Below, piece after piece: positions 7,535 to 17,221 of a DNA stretch of 64,000 bases. The DNA is from M2408 sp040386975 (GTDB lineage Bacteria; Bacteroidota; Bacteroidia; Flavobacteriales_D; Crocinitomicaceae). A model generated the notes under the pieces. The model made no database searches. It was not told where the DNA came from and saw only the letters and a program-made list of their open reading frames with translations. Position numbers and translations under genes: made by a program. Position 1 is the first letter of the stretch. Each line of letters begins with the position of its first letter. The stretch is from NCBI GenBank assembly GCA_040386975.1, contig JAZKEO010000011.1, positions 62,001-126,000 of the forward strand. Direction: 5' to 3'.

Positions 7535-9373
7535 ATGAAAGATTTTATTAAAATTTACAAGTTGTCGGTTTTCTACCGCTGGAAAACGTTTTTGGTTGTG
7601 TTTTACAACTTACTTTTTGTGATTTTTAATTTAATTTCCCTCGTTTTATTTGTTCCGTTTTTACAACTAATTTTCAAAGATCCTGAGAAAAAAGCAGTGA
7701 TTTTTAAAGAACCAAATTTCAATGATTCTACCAAAAGTTTTTTTGATTATTGTACAGATTTATACAATTACGAAATGCAACAATTAGTTTTGAAAGATCC
7801 AAAACAGGCATTATTGTTGGTTTGCGTACTTGTAGTTGTTGCGTTTTTCTTGAAAAGTGTTTTTCGCTATTTAGCAATTTACCACAATTCTTTTGTGAAA
7901 ATGGCTGTTGTGCGTGATTTACGAGACAAACTTTTCTCCAAAGCTTTACGTTTGCCGATGTCGTTTTATACCGAAGAAAAAAAGGGTGATTTAATGGCTC
8001 GCCTAAACAACGATATTGGAGAAATTGAATTTGCAGTTACTTCTATGTTGGAAATCATTTTCAGAGAACCAATAGCGATTATTTTAAGTTTAATCACCTT
8101 GATTACTTTTAGTCCTGAGTTAACTTTGATTTCACTTGTTTTGTTACCAATCTCTGCTTTTACGATTTCACGCATTGGAAAAAGTTTGAAGCGAACAGCA
8201 AAAAAAGGTCAAGAACAAATGGGCGTTTTACTTTCAACGATTGAAGAAAATTTTGGTGGAATCAGAATCATCAAAGCTTTTAACGCTGGTGAATATATTG
8301 GGAAATCATTTAATAAAATCAACTTAAATCACCAGCAGTTAATTACCAAAACCTATCGTAAAAAAGATTTATCATCGCCTTTAAACGAATTTTTAGGAAC
8401 TGTTGTGATGATTTGCATCGTTTGGTTTGGCGGTTCGATGATTTTAGATGCCAAAGAAAATTCAGGATTATCAGGAGAAAAATTCATCACTTTCATCATC
8501 GTTTTTTCGCAACTTTTACGTCCAATTCAAGGAATTGCAACTGGAATTGCAAACATCAACAAAGCAGAAGTTTCTTACAGAAGATTTGAGGAAATAATGG
8601 ACGCTGATGAGCAAATTTACGAAGCGGAAAATCCAAAATCGTTTTCAAGTTTGGAAAGTGAAATTGAATTCAAAAATGTTAGTTTTAAATACAAGGAAGA
8701 TTACGTCATTGAGGATTTATCTTTCAAGATTCCAAAAGGAAAAATGCTTGCTTTGGTGGGCGAATCAGGAAGTGGAAAATCAACCATTTCAGATTTATTA
8801 CTTAACTTTTACCAGCCAAATTCGGGGGAAATTCTATTTGACGGTATTCCTTTGAAAGAAATTAAAAACGATGATTTGAGAAATCAAATTACTGTTGTAA
8901 ATCAAGAATCGATTCTTTTTAACGACACAATCAATAACAATATTTCTTTCGGAATCGAAAATTGCGATGAACATAGAATCATTGAAGCGGCAAAAATTGC
9001 TCATGCACACGATTTTATTTTGAACTTAGACAATGGTTACGATACAATTATCGGAGAAAGAGGAAATAAACTCTCTGGTGGACAAAAACAACGCATCAGC
9101 ATTGCTCGAGCAGTTTTAAGAAATCCAAGTATTTTGATATTAGATGAAGCAACTTCTGCTTTGGATTCTGAAAGCGAAAAAATCGTTCAAGAAGCATTAG
9201 AGGAATTGATGAAAAACCGTACATCACTTGTTATCGCACATCGCTTATCAACGATTCGTAAAGCAGATATTATCATCGTTTTACAAAAAGGTAAAATTGT
9301 TGAAATAGGTTCACACGAAGAATTGATGAATCAAAAAATGCATTATTTTAATATGAATGCGGTTTTTGCTTAA
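7535..9373 (+). CDS. MsbA-like ABC exporter (fused permease-ATPase)
   Basis: Half-transporter with an N-terminal six-helix membrane domain (about residues 15-340) and a C-terminal ATPase. The ATPase shows Walker A GESGSGKST, the Q-loop region VVNQESILFNDTI, signature LSGGQKQRISIARA, Walker B ILILDEATSALD and H-loop IAHRLSTI. Length 612 residues fits the MsbA/lipid A or multidrug exporter group; the substrate cannot be read from sequence. The 3' end overlaps the convergent glycosyltransferase gene at 9370 by 4 bp. Neighbouring polysaccharide genes make lipid or glycan export plausible, but that is inference. Confidence 0.88.
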   Translation: MKDFIKIYKLSVFYRWKTFLVVFYNLLFVIFNLISLVLFVPFLQLIFKDPEKKAVIFKEPNFNDSTKSFFDYCTDLYNYEMQQLVLKDPKQALLLVCVLVVVAFFLKSVFRYLAIYHNSFVKMAVVRDLRDKLFSKALRLPMSFYTEEKKGDLMARLNNDIGEIEFAVTSMLEIIFREPIAIILSLITLITFSPELTLISLVLLPISAFTISRIGKSLKRTAKKGQEQMGVLLSTIEENFGGIRIIKAFNAGEYIGKSFNKINLNHQQLITKTYRKKDLSSPLNEFLGTVVMICIVWFGGSMILDAKENSGLSGEKFITFIIVFSQLLRPIQGIATGIANINKAEVSYRRFEEIMDADEQIYEAENPKSFSSLESEIEFKNVSFKYKEDYVIEDLSFKIPKGKMLALVGESGSGKSTISDLLLNFYQPNSGEILFDGIPLKEIKNDDLRNQITVVNQESILFNDTINNNISFGIENCDEHRIIEAAKIAHAHDFILNLDNGYDTIIGERGNKLSGGQKQRISIARAVLRNPSILILDEATSALDSESEKIVQEALEELMKNRTSLVIAHRLSTIRKADIIIVLQKGKIVEIGSHEELMNQKMHYFNMNAVFA

Positions 9374-10590
9374 ATATTTCTCAAAACTTCAACTAAATCC
9401 GATGCAATTTTATTTCGATTGAAATGTTCGTTAACGTATGTTCGTCCGTTTGCACCCATCGATTTAATTTCACCCAAGTTTTCTGAAAAGTAGTTGATTT
9501 TCGAAACTAAATCGCCCACATTTTCTGGTTCAAAAAACAATCCAGCTTTCGCTTTATCGATAAAATGTCTTTTTGCTTCGCCATCAACTCCTAACAACAA
9601 AGGCTTTTCCATTGCCAAAGCTTCGAAAATTTTTGATGGAATTGCTCCTTGAAACAATTCTAGTTTTTTTAAGGGAACTAAAGCAACATCAATCGCTTTC
9701 AATACAAAAGGCATTTCATTTTTTGTTACAGGCTCTAAAAAGTGTACTTGTAATAATTTGAGCTCATATTTTAAAGCGATTAATTTTTCTTTTTCAGGTC
9801 CGGAACCTTGTACAATAAAATGTATTTTTTCATTTTTAAGTTCCTTCGCAGCATGAAGAATTATTTCAAGTCCTTGAGCATGACCTAAAATTCCACCATA
9901 GAAAAAAAGCAAATCATCGGCTTGAAAACCGTTTTTTTGTCTGAAATCCGAATTTTCAAAATTAGCTGGATTATAGTAACTTAAATCCACACCATTTGGT
10001 AGCCAAGAAATATGTTTGTTAGGGAACCGAGATTTAATATTCTCAACAATCCCTTCCGTTTGTCCTGTTATTAAAGTTGCTCTGTTGTAACATCTCGCTT
10101 CCAAATTGTATGCAAACTTCAATAAACTTTTATTGGTGACAATATCTAATTTTTCAGCACTTTCAGGCCATAAATCAGATACGTTGAAAATTAATTTAGC
10201 CTTCAATTTCCGAGACAAAGCCATGGCCGAATAACCCAAAAAAAGCGGTGGAGATTCAACCAAAATGAAGTCGTAATTTGTTTTTAACTTTCTTCCTTTT
10301 AAATAAGAAGTAAACACAAAACTGAAATAATTCAACAAGCGAGAAACAATTCCTTTTGATTTTGACATATAAATTTTTGCTCTAAAAACTTGAATTCCAT
10401 CAATGATTTCGGATTTAATTTTATTGTTTCTATATTTCTCAAAAATTTCCATTTTGGGATAATTTGGCATCGCCGTTAAAACTTCGACATCAATATCTGA
10501 CTTTTTCAAACGCAATGCCAACTCGTGCAAACGATTTTGTGGAGCTCCAATTTCAGGTGGATAATATTGTGTTAAGAAAAGGATTTTCAT
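9370..10590 (-). CDS. Glycosyltransferase family 4 (WbuB-like)
   Basis: Cytoplasmic GT-B glycosyltransferase that probably adds a sugar to the lipid-linked O-unit. The N-terminal acceptor domain begins MKILFLTQYYPPEIGAPQNR, a pattern typical of WbuB-type enzymes, with the linked motif LTAMPNYP. The C-terminal domain has the donor-site region SKIFEALAMEKPLLLGVDGE, which fits the GT4 E-x7-E-like motif, and FYGGILGHAQGLE. Length 406 residues is normal. It is the last gene of the minus-strand polysaccharide operon, overlaps the O-antigen ligase-like gene by 4 bp, and converges with the ABC exporter. Confidence 0.88.
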   Translation of the reverse strand: MKILFLTQYYPPEIGAPQNRLHELALRLKKSDIDVEVLTAMPNYPKMEIFEKYRNNKIKSEIIDGIQVFRAKIYMSKSKGIVSRLLNYFSFVFTSYLKGRKLKTNYDFILVESPPLFLGYSAMALSRKLKAKLIFNVSDLWPESAEKLDIVTNKSLLKFAYNLEARCYNRATLITGQTEGIVENIKSRFPNKHISWLPNGVDLSYYNPANFENSDFRQKNGFQADDLLFFYGGILGHAQGLEIILHAAKELKNEKIHFIVQGSGPEKEKLIALKYELKLLQVHFLEPVTKNEMPFVLKAIDVALVPLKKLELFQGAIPSKIFEALAMEKPLLLGVDGEAKRHFIDKAKAGLFFEPENVGDLVSKINYFSENLGEIKSMGANGRTYVNEHFNRNKIASDLVEVLRNI

Positions 10591-11843
10591 GAAATTTTGG
10601 TTTGTTTTGTTCTACTTTTTAATTCAGCAATGAAAATTAAAAAAAATAGAGGATAAAAAATAATTCCAAATTGTGATTGCAACATTGATTCAAATAAGGA
10701 ATTCATAAAAAGACTTAAAGTCACAACAAGTAATGGAACACTTTTGTAAAGAAGAGCATATTTTATTCCGAAAAAAAGTATTAAAATTAAAATAAGTAAA
10801 CCAATCAATCCTATTTCGAGTCCCGTTTGTAAAAATTGATTGTGTGGATTATATTGAAATTTTGAAAACTCAACTTTATTTTTGCTCACTAAATTTGCAC
10901 TTAAATATGCATCAATATTTCCTGTTCCTACACCAAAAGGATGTTTGACAAATTCTTCTAAGGAAACTGTCCACATAATAATTCTCGTTTCTGTACCAGA
11001 AGGCTCTTGACTTGCATTTTCAATGAATTTTTTTGGGGATTTAAAATACTCATTTGTGAATTTCGCTGCATCTTCTACGTCAGATTTAATAAAAGGCGTT
11101 TTTATAAAAAACATGAAAATTAGCACAAGCATTGTTAGCAAAACAATAAGAAATTTTTTAAAACTCAGTGAAAAGTAAATCATTCTCAAAACGAAACCAA
11201 AAACAATTAAGAGAAAGAAAATTAAACCCGATAATGACATTAATAAAATTGTATATAGGGAAAGAATAGAGAAAAGCACAATCCCCCATTTTAATTGTAA
11301 ATCTTTCGTTTTCCAAAGTTGATAAACTGAAACTATAGCTATACTGAGTAAAAAGCTTAAATATGTTGGATGAATATCACCCGATAAATGCCCTTTTATA
11401 AAACAATATGGGATTGATCCATAAAAATCATAACATTTAAAAGCCAAACAAATATTTATTACAAAAGATAAAAGCGAACTAAAGACAAGTGACTTAAAAA
11501 TCAAATTAATTTCAAATTTCTCCTTTTTTACAAAAGAAAAAGTTAAAGGTAAAAGTAGAAAAGACATTTTATTTTCAAGGTATTTCATTGCTTGAGCTTC
11601 ATTTTGTGTCCAAAAAACACCAATTAAATAAGCTAAATAAAGTAAAATAAAAAGTAATGAAACTTTATTCATTCGAAATGAAACATCTTTTTTAACTAAA
11701 GCGATAAGAGAACTTAGTATAGCTAAAATTAATCCTAAAGAAAGTAACTTCGGAAAAATTATGGCAATAAAAAGACACATAGAAAGAGAAATTTCAATGT
11801 AATTTTTATTAAATTTTAGACTTTTCAACAAGTTTTTAAGCAT
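10587..11843 (-). CDS. O-antigen ligase/polymerase-like membrane protein (WaaL/Wzy fold)
   Basis: Polytopic membrane protein (about 10-12 helices, 418 residues) with the large loop typical of the Wzy_C/WaaL group. The motif around HPFGVGTGNIDAYL and QYNPHNQFLQTGLEIGLIGLL contains the conserved PHNxxLQ and ExGxxG elements seen in ligases and polymerases. It probably joins O-units or ligates them to lipid A core at the outer face of the inner membrane. The cluster holds a second such gene (13975-15204), so one may polymerise and the other ligate; which does which is not resolvable. It overlaps its neighbours by 4 and 8 bp. Confidence 0.82.
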   Translation of the reverse strand: MLKNLLKSLKFNKNYIEISLSMCLFIAIIFPKLLSLGLILAILSSLIALVKKDVSFRMNKVSLLFILLYLAYLIGVFWTQNEAQAMKYLENKMSFLLLPLTFSFVKKEKFEINLIFKSLVFSSLLSFVINICLAFKCYDFYGSIPYCFIKGHLSGDIHPTYLSFLLSIAIVSVYQLWKTKDLQLKWGIVLFSILSLYTILLMSLSGLIFFLLIVFGFVLRMIYFSLSFKKFLIVLLTMLVLIFMFFIKTPFIKSDVEDAAKFTNEYFKSPKKFIENASQEPSGTETRIIMWTVSLEEFVKHPFGVGTGNIDAYLSANLVSKNKVEFSKFQYNPHNQFLQTGLEIGLIGLLILILILFFGIKYALLYKSVPLLVVTLSLFMNSLFESMLQSQFGIIFYPLFFLIFIAELKSRTKQTKIS

Positions 11844-12942
11844 GAATGATTTTATTGTAAAATTTTATCAATTTTTCTTCTTGAGACTTCCAAGTATAAT
11901 GTTTTTTAACCATTTTATTTGCATTTTCACCCATTTCAGAAGCTAAGTCTTCATTTTCTAATAAGAGATTGATTTTATCAGCTATCGCTTTTGGATTTAA
12001 AGGATCAACCATAAAACCACAATTATGTTCAAGCACATATTTTTCCCAAAGTTCAAAATTACTTGAAATAACAGGTAAACCTGCAAGCATATATTCAAAC
12101 ATTTTTATTGGAATTGACTCCTTAAAACTCCTTGTGGGGTGAAGCGTCACCAAGCCAATATGCGATTGGAATAATATTTCGGCAATTTTTTTTCTATTTA
12201 CTATTCCAACATACTCAATTCGATCCCAATTTTTTAATTGTCTTAATTCTACTTCAAATTCTGGTGTCAAAAATTCACCTGCAAGTACTAATTTAGCATC
12301 AGTATATTCTAAAGCGAGAATAATTTCTCGAATTCCACGAATAGGAAAAAGACCTCCAATGTAACAAATTTGCTTCTCCTTTTTTCTTATACCTAGAAAA
12401 TCATTTTTATCAAACTCCTCTTCAATTGGATAATTTGCAATCATTTCTACATTCTTAGCGAAAGGCTTAAATCTTTCACAAATAAGAGGTGTAACAGAAA
12501 TCAAACCATCAATTTTAGAAACTTTTTTTGTTTCATANNNNNNNNNNGACAAAGATTTTCTAACAACTTTTGGAATCCAATGCTTATCCATAATCTGTTT
12601 GGGTAAATCTTCATGAGAATCATAAATAATTTTTGCTCCTGTCTTACTCTTCAGTTTAAGTGCTATTCTCAATAATTCTGGATCGTGAAGATGGTAAACA
12701 TCAGCCTTAATTTCAATGGCTTTTTTTAAAATAGCTTTTGAAGCTTTGAATATACGTGTAAGTCGATTTTTAAGCGGTACCTTAACCGAAATAACTTCAA
12801 CTCCATCTTTAACGCAACTTTCACCATTTAAAACGAGTAATTTTGTATCAAAGCCATTTTTTGACAAAGAACAACATTCTTTAATGAAAATCCGTGTATC
12901 AAATTGTTTGTGCACAGAGGTTATATGACAAATTTTAGTCAT
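11836..12942 (-). CDS. Glycosyltransferase family 4, interrupted by an assembly gap
   Basis: GT-B glycosyltransferase of the polysaccharide cluster. The N-terminal domain (TKICHITSVHKQFDTRIFIKE) and the motif VYHLHDPELL are typical of GT4 enzymes. The C-terminal domain has ICYIGGLFPIRGIREII and SIPIKMFEYMLAGLPVISSN, carrying the GT4 nucleotide-sugar site. Ten Ns at 12538-12547 fall after about residue 132. The same frame stays open on both sides, but the true gap length is unknown, so residues may be missing. Apparent length is 368. It overlaps its neighbours by 8 and 4 bp. Confidence 0.85.
   Translation of the reverse strand: MTKICHITSVHKQFDTRIFIKECCSLSKNGFDTKLLVLNGESCVKDGVEVISVKVPLKNRLTRIFKASKAILKKAIEIKADVYHLHDPELLRIALKLKSKTGAKIIYDSHEDLPKQIMDKHWIPKVVRKSLXXXXYETKKVSKIDGLISVTPLICERFKPFAKNVEMIANYPIEEEFDKNDFLGIRKKEKQICYIGGLFPIRGIREIILALEYTDAKLVLAGEFLTPEFEVELRQLKNWDRIEYVGIVNRKKIAEILFQSHIGLVTLHPTRSFKESIPIKMFEYMLAGLPVISSNFELWEKYVLEHNCGFMVDPLNPKAIADKINLLLENEDLASEMGENANKMVKKHYTWKSQEEKLIKFYNKIIHA
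12538..12547. other. Assembly gap (10 N)
   Basis: Ten undetermined bases within a glycosyltransferase gene. Ten Ns is a common scaffold-gap placeholder, so the real number of missing bases is uncertain. Confidence 0.99.
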
Positions 12943-13997
12943 TGAGAAATCGTTTTAAGGATTAAGGATTTAAAATTATTGGAACAAACTTCTTTTGATG
13001 CTTTTTTAATAATTAATTCCCTGCTTTTTTCAACATCCATGATTTTAGAGTTAGAAAGAACTTTCTCAAAAAAATCTGATGTCACATCTTCAATTATGAA
13101 ACCATTTTCACCATCAGAAACCCATTCTCTGTTTGCTGGTAAATCTATTAAAATTGGTATACATTTGAAATACATTGCCTCTAGTAAAGAAATTGCTGTT
13201 GCATCAGATTCAGGAATAGAAACAAAATAGCTTGATTTAGCATAATTTCGAAAATTTTCATCTTGATTCACAAAACCAACAAAACTTACTTTATCTTGAA
13301 GTTTAAAATCCTCAACCATTTTTTTTAAGGTATCTGTCTCACTTCCTTGTCCAGCAATCAATAATTTCCAATCTGAGTTTACTTCTTTTTGAGCAAATTT
13401 TTGAAAAGCATGTATTACTTTATCAATTCGATAAATCGGATTATGATTCCGATTTGAATAAATAAATTTCTCTTTTTTTATTTCTAAATCTTTTATTTCA
13501 ACGCCAAAATTATAGATGTAAATTTCCTTTTTTAAAGGTAATATCAGACGCTTCATTTCTTCAGCCATAAAAACTGAATCTGAAGTTAATACATCTGATG
13601 ATCTGAGTACAAACTGGGAAATTTTTTTAAATAATAAATTTCTTTTTGGCATTACTAAAACATCTGAGCCCCAAGCCGTCAAAATCGTTTTTATTTTAAA
13701 TTTTCTATTTGCCAGGTGTGAGAAAAAAGCAACGGAGCTAGCCTGATGAATATAAATTAAATCTGGTTTAAAATTTCGAATATTAGACTTTATTAAAGAA
13801 ATCGTTTGGAAGTAATTTTTTAATTTTAAAAAAGAAAAATTGGTAAAATCAGATTTAATATCCTCCGACAAATATTTCCCGCTACTCGTAATTACTTTGA
13901 TGTCAAATTTATCGTCAACAATTAATTTGATGAAATTATCCAAGTGAGGACTATTTTCACTAATAATTAAAATTTTATTTCTCGATTTTTCTTGCAT
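12939..13997 (-). CDS. Glycosyltransferase family 4
   Basis: Probable GT-B sugar transferase of the O-unit assembly line, 352 residues. The N-terminal domain includes DLIYIHQASSVAFFSHL and the acceptor-side motif TAWGSDVLVMPK. The C-terminal domain has KLLIAGQGSETDTLKKMVEDF and SDATAISLLEAMYFKCIPILID, with the GT4 E-x7-E region (here SLLEAMYFKCIP). The 4-bp overlap with the downstream transferase and the 23-bp overlap with the upstream Wzy-like gene argue for coupled translation. Donor and acceptor are not readable. Confidence 0.85.
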   Translation of the reverse strand: MQEKSRNKILIISENSPHLDNFIKLIVDDKFDIKVITSSGKYLSEDIKSDFTNFSFLKLKNYFQTISLIKSNIRNFKPDLIYIHQASSVAFFSHLANRKFKIKTILTAWGSDVLVMPKRNLLFKKISQFVLRSSDVLTSDSVFMAEEMKRLILPLKKEIYIYNFGVEIKDLEIKKEKFIYSNRNHNPIYRIDKVIHAFQKFAQKEVNSDWKLLIAGQGSETDTLKKMVEDFKLQDKVSFVGFVNQDENFRNYAKSSYFVSIPESDATAISLLEAMYFKCIPILIDLPANREWVSDGENGFIIEDVTSDFFEKVLSNSKIMDVEKSRELIIKKASKEVCSNNFKSLILKTISQ

Positions 13998-15204
13998 CGT
14001 TTAAAAAAAGTATAATTACATAAAAAAATGCAAATTGAATCAATGATTTTGTCCCATAAAAAGGTGAATTCGTTATACAATTCAAGCTATAACTGAAAAC
14101 AAAAGCAAGTGGGAAAAATGAAAATTTAAAAACTTTAAAGAATTTAATCATGGCAATAGCTAAAATACCTAAAAAAAGTAATAATCCTAAAACTCCGTAT
14201 CTGAAAAGAATTAAAAAGTATTCACTTTCAGCATAAATTTGATGAGTTTCAAAATATTCTTTATTTGGTGCATGACCAAAAAACCAATATCCAGGCATTG
14301 AATGATAAATTTTAATCCATTGTTCAAACCTTCCTATGCTTGCATCAGTCATTAAATCAATTCGTTGTACAGATACTAAATAAACATTTCCAGCTAGATA
14401 GAAAAGTAAATAGAATAAAAGTGTTAATCCTAGTAAAGCTAGAAAGAATTTACGTGAGTTTTTCAATATGAGTATTGATAGAAACAACAATACAATTAAA
14501 GTTAAAAATACAATTCTTGACTGACACAAAAAGATTCCAAAAAGTGCTAAAATCAGAAATGTTAAATCTGATTTTGATTTGCTTTTAATGTATTGATCTA
14601 TAAATAGAATTAGAAATGACAAAAAATAAAATGCATTGTTATTGCAATTTCCCATTGTTCCAAAAGCTCTTTTCGTATCCACTTGGCCAAGCGTATTTAA
14701 TCCGAAAAACTTTAAATGCATCCAAGAAGTGTAAAAAGGTGAAACGAATTTATTGAAATCAAAAACATTAAAATAATGAAGAATGTTAAAAATAAAAACC
14801 AATGAAAAAATTATTTTCAAATACTTATATAAGAGATTAAAATTCAAATAAGTATAAAAACAGATTACAAAAAAAATGAATTTAATCAATTTTAAAAATT
14901 CAAACCAATCTCGGTAATTGGTATATCTTGAATTCAAAAAAATTGAAACTATAATAAGTAAAGAGAATATCAAGCAGAAATTTAAGAATAATTTATCTCT
15001 TTTGAAATAGCTTTTTATGGTAGATTTAAAATCAAAAATCACCAAAACTATCAATAGTAAAAAAGTAATATCTGAAATTTCAATTTTAGGAATGCTTGTC
15101 TTAATTTCTATTGATGGAAATAATAAAGTTCCAACAATTGAAAATAATAGCAGAAATTGAATTAAATTCGATTTAAATACCTCACTTTTTTGCCCAGTTA
15201 TCAT
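13975..15204 (-). CDS. O-antigen polymerase-like membrane protein (Wzy type)
   Basis: Polytopic membrane protein, 409 residues, about 11-12 hydrophobic helices, Phe/Leu/Ile-rich as usual for Wzy. The second-loop region (GRFEQWIKIYHSMPGYWFFGHAPNKEYFETHQIYAES cannot be matched residue by residue, but GR-x-E-x-W and the WFFGHAPNK element resemble Wzy/O-antigen ligase loops). Poor sequence conservation is normal for this class. Role inferred: polymerisation of lipid-linked O-units in the periplasm. It overlaps both neighbours by 23 bp. Confidence 0.75.
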   Translation of the reverse strand: MITGQKSEVFKSNLIQFLLLFSIVGTLLFPSIEIKTSIPKIEISDITFLLLIVLVIFDFKSTIKSYFKRDKLFLNFCLIFSLLIIVSIFLNSRYTNYRDWFEFLKLIKFIFFVICFYTYLNFNLLYKYLKIIFSLVFIFNILHYFNVFDFNKFVSPFYTSWMHLKFFGLNTLGQVDTKRAFGTMGNCNNNAFYFLSFLILFIDQYIKSKSKSDLTFLILALFGIFLCQSRIVFLTLIVLLFLSILILKNSRKFFLALLGLTLLFYLLFYLAGNVYLVSVQRIDLMTDASIGRFEQWIKIYHSMPGYWFFGHAPNKEYFETHQIYAESEYFLILFRYGVLGLLLFLGILAIAMIKFFKVFKFSFFPLAFVFSYSLNCITNSPFYGTKSLIQFAFFYVIILFLNDARKIEK

Positions 15205-15739
15205 AATTTTTTCGTAATTCTGGAAATTCTATTAAATATTTTTCATCCATTGTTCTGGTATCTCCAATTATTTTAGCTGGGTTTCCCCCAACAATGGCAA
15301 AATCTGGAATATCCCCCTCAACATAAGAATAAGCGGAAATTAATACCCCTTTTCCAATTTTTGAATTTGGCATAACAATAGAATGTGGCCCAATAAATGT
15401 AAAATCACCAATTTCGACACTTCCAAGATTGTATGCTTTCATATTATCTTGATTGTAATTTTCTCCATAGAGACGAATGGCAATATGACTGCTATGATTT
15501 AAGATAGAAGTCCAACCACAAATTTGGACACCTTTCCCGATAGTGATTTTTTGTGACGAATCAATAAAACAATAATGACCAATATATACCAAATCACTTA
15601 AAAACAAATTATCCCAAGAACTAACTTGAGTTGTATTGCCGAGTCGAACCGATTTTAATTTTTGTCCATGTAAAGAAGTAACTCTATACATTAAAGGTCT
15701 GAAAAATTTAAAAAAATGATATTTTAATCTATTTAGCAT
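15182..15739 (-). CDS. Hexapeptide-repeat acyltransferase (LbH family, WbbJ/CysE-like)
   Basis: Left-handed beta-helix acyltransferase, 185 residues, probably O- or N-acetylating a sugar of the surface polysaccharide with acetyl-CoA. Imperfect hexapeptide turns are visible (ITIGKGVQICGWTSI, VEIGDFTFIGPHSIVMPNSKIGKG, VLISAYSYVEGDIPDFAIVGGNPAKIIGD). The closing VGGNPAKIIG motif is diagnostic of this family, and His residues around LNHSSHIA could be catalytic. It overlaps the upstream deacetylase-like gene by 11 bp and the Wzy-like gene by 23 bp, so it belongs to the same operon. Confidence 0.88.
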   Translation of the reverse strand: MLNRLKYHFFKFFRPLMYRVTSLHGQKLKSVRLGNTTQVSSWDNLFLSDLVYIGHYCFIDSSQKITIGKGVQICGWTSILNHSSHIAIRLYGENYNQDNMKAYNLGSVEIGDFTFIGPHSIVMPNSKIGKGVLISAYSYVEGDIPDFAIVGGNPAKIIGDTRTMDEKYLIEFPELRKNYDNWAKK

Positions 15740-16532
15740 TTCTATATTTTATACCTTCTATTAAACGATTAAATGCTTCTTTTGTATTCCAATACCAATT
15801 AGACCTCCAATGTTTTGGATGAACTAAAAAGTGAATGATTTGATCATTATCTTCAATTGCTTGTAATACATTCTTATTTCCACGATAAAAAGTTGGATAT
15901 TCGTAATCTGAAATTATTGTTGTGAAGTTATCAATAAAAAGTGGATCATAACATTCAAAAAGTAAATCTGTTTCTTTTAACAACTCTTGATTGATAAAAT
16001 CAAAATTTGATGCTCCGAAAATTCTGTTTGCAAAATCTCCGTGACTAGCAATAGATTCAATTTTGAAATTCAATTTTGAATTAATTTCTTTTAGATTTTT
16101 TTTGAAGTCTTGTTCCACTTCACTGTATTTTGATCGCAAAATAGCTAAGTTTTTCAAATTGTATTTCTTTGCATACGTAGCAATTTCTTCAAAATGATAT
16201 CCACAGTGAATTCCTGATTGATGAATAAAATTCATAAGCTTGAAATCCAAAGTCTTCAAACGAAAATAATACGTCGTTTTAACTTTATATTTCTCTTCAA
16301 CTTTTAGCCATTGATAAGATAATTTCGGATCCGTGTCAATGTCATGTCGAATCAAAAACAACTTCTTTCCTACAAGCTCATTATTCTTTACAAGTTCATA
16401 AAAATCTTTATGACTAACGAATTCATAATCCTTTTCAATAGCTGATGAAATGATTTTCTCATAAACATCCATCCTATTTTTTAGAAAATAATCTGAAATA
16501 ATCCGATTTATTAAAGTTTTTATTTTACCCAC
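15729..16532 (-). CDS. Polysaccharide deacetylase-like (NodB/CE4-type fold) protein
   Basis: 267 residues. The motif LIRHDIDTDPKLSY resembles NodB motif 1 (Asp-Asp dyad as metal ligand and base), YYFRLKT follows as the next strand, and HCGYHFEEIA with the later SHGD resembles His-containing motif 2. This suggests a carbohydrate de-N-acetylase or related metal hydrolase. There is no clear signal peptide, so it may act in the cytoplasm on a nucleotide or lipid-linked sugar. It may instead be one of the inactive CE4-like proteins of polysaccharide clusters. It overlaps the acyltransferase gene by 11 bp. Confidence 0.65.
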   Translation of the reverse strand: MGKIKTLINRIISDYFLKNRMDVYEKIISSAIEKDYEFVSHKDFYELVKNNELVGKKLFLIRHDIDTDPKLSYQWLKVEEKYKVKTTYYFRLKTLDFKLMNFIHQSGIHCGYHFEEIATYAKKYNLKNLAILRSKYSEVEQDFKKNLKEINSKLNFKIESIASHGDFANRIFGASNFDFINQELLKETDLLFECYDPLFIDNFTTIISDYEYPTFYRGNKNVLQAIEDNDQIIHFLVHPKHWRSNWYWNTKEAFNRLIEGIKYRNAK

Positions 16533-16534
16533 CT

Positions 16535-17221
16535 TTATTTTTTGAAATTTATCGTATAAGATTTAAAACCATTTCTACTTTTAAATAAATAAAGGCCATT
16601 TTTTTCGCGACCAAAAGTATCGTACATAATAGATTTTACTTCTTTTTTATCAAAATAATATTCGATTGTTTTTTGTGTCATGAAATACATGATATTATCT
16701 TTTAGGAATTCCGAGTGACCTAAAATTCTATTAAATGTAACCAATTCATTCAAATAATATGTCCAAACATAAGAAACTAATTTATTTTCTTCATTAAAAA
16801 CTCCAAACCAAAGGTTATAATCATCGTTTGGGTAATTTGACTTTTTGACAAAATAATCTGAATCCATTTGTTTACCTTGTCTATTATTTGATGAAGTATT
16901 AATTTCTAAAATCTCATCTAAAAATAAATTTGGATCTATATTTACAAAACTGTAATTTAATTTCTCACACCGACGTTTGTAATAATCAGCTGAGTTTTTC
17001 CCTTTAATTGTTAAGTTGAAGTCCGAGTAAGTTTCAAATTTACCGCAATCAATTACCGCACATCCGAATTTCTTATTTTTCAAAAAGGCTTTTCTAGGCA
17101 ATCTTTTATTGAAACTTGACAAAACCAATTTTGCCAAATCACTTTCCCCTAATTTTACAGTTAATTTGCCTTCAGGTTTAAATATAGAATCCAGAACTAA
17201 ACTCATATCACTTTTTTGCAA
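16535..17221 (-). CDS. GNAT-like hypothetical protein of the polysaccharide cluster
   Basis: 228 residues, not firmly recognised. The second half has an acetyltransferase-like look (LWFGVFNEENKLVSYVWTYY, then ILGHSEFLKDNIMYFM, ending LYLFKSRNGFKSYTINF), with the internal element INTSSNNRQGKQM that is common in small GNAT-like proteins of glycan loci. No signal peptide or membrane segment is present. It overlaps the upstream flippase gene by 14 bp and is 2 bp from the deacetylase-like gene, so it is clearly in the operon. It could acylate a sugar, but no catalytic residue was identified. Confidence 0.6.
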   Translation of the reverse strand: MQKSDMSLVLDSIFKPEGKLTVKLGESDLAKLVLSSFNKRLPRKAFLKNKKFGCAVIDCGKFETYSDFNLTIKGKNSADYYKRRCEKLNYSFVNIDPNLFLDEILEINTSSNNRQGKQMDSDYFVKKSNYPNDDYNLWFGVFNEENKLVSYVWTYYLNELVTFNRILGHSEFLKDNIMYFMTQKTIEYYFDKKEVKSIMYDTFGREKNGLYLFKSRNGFKSYTINFKK

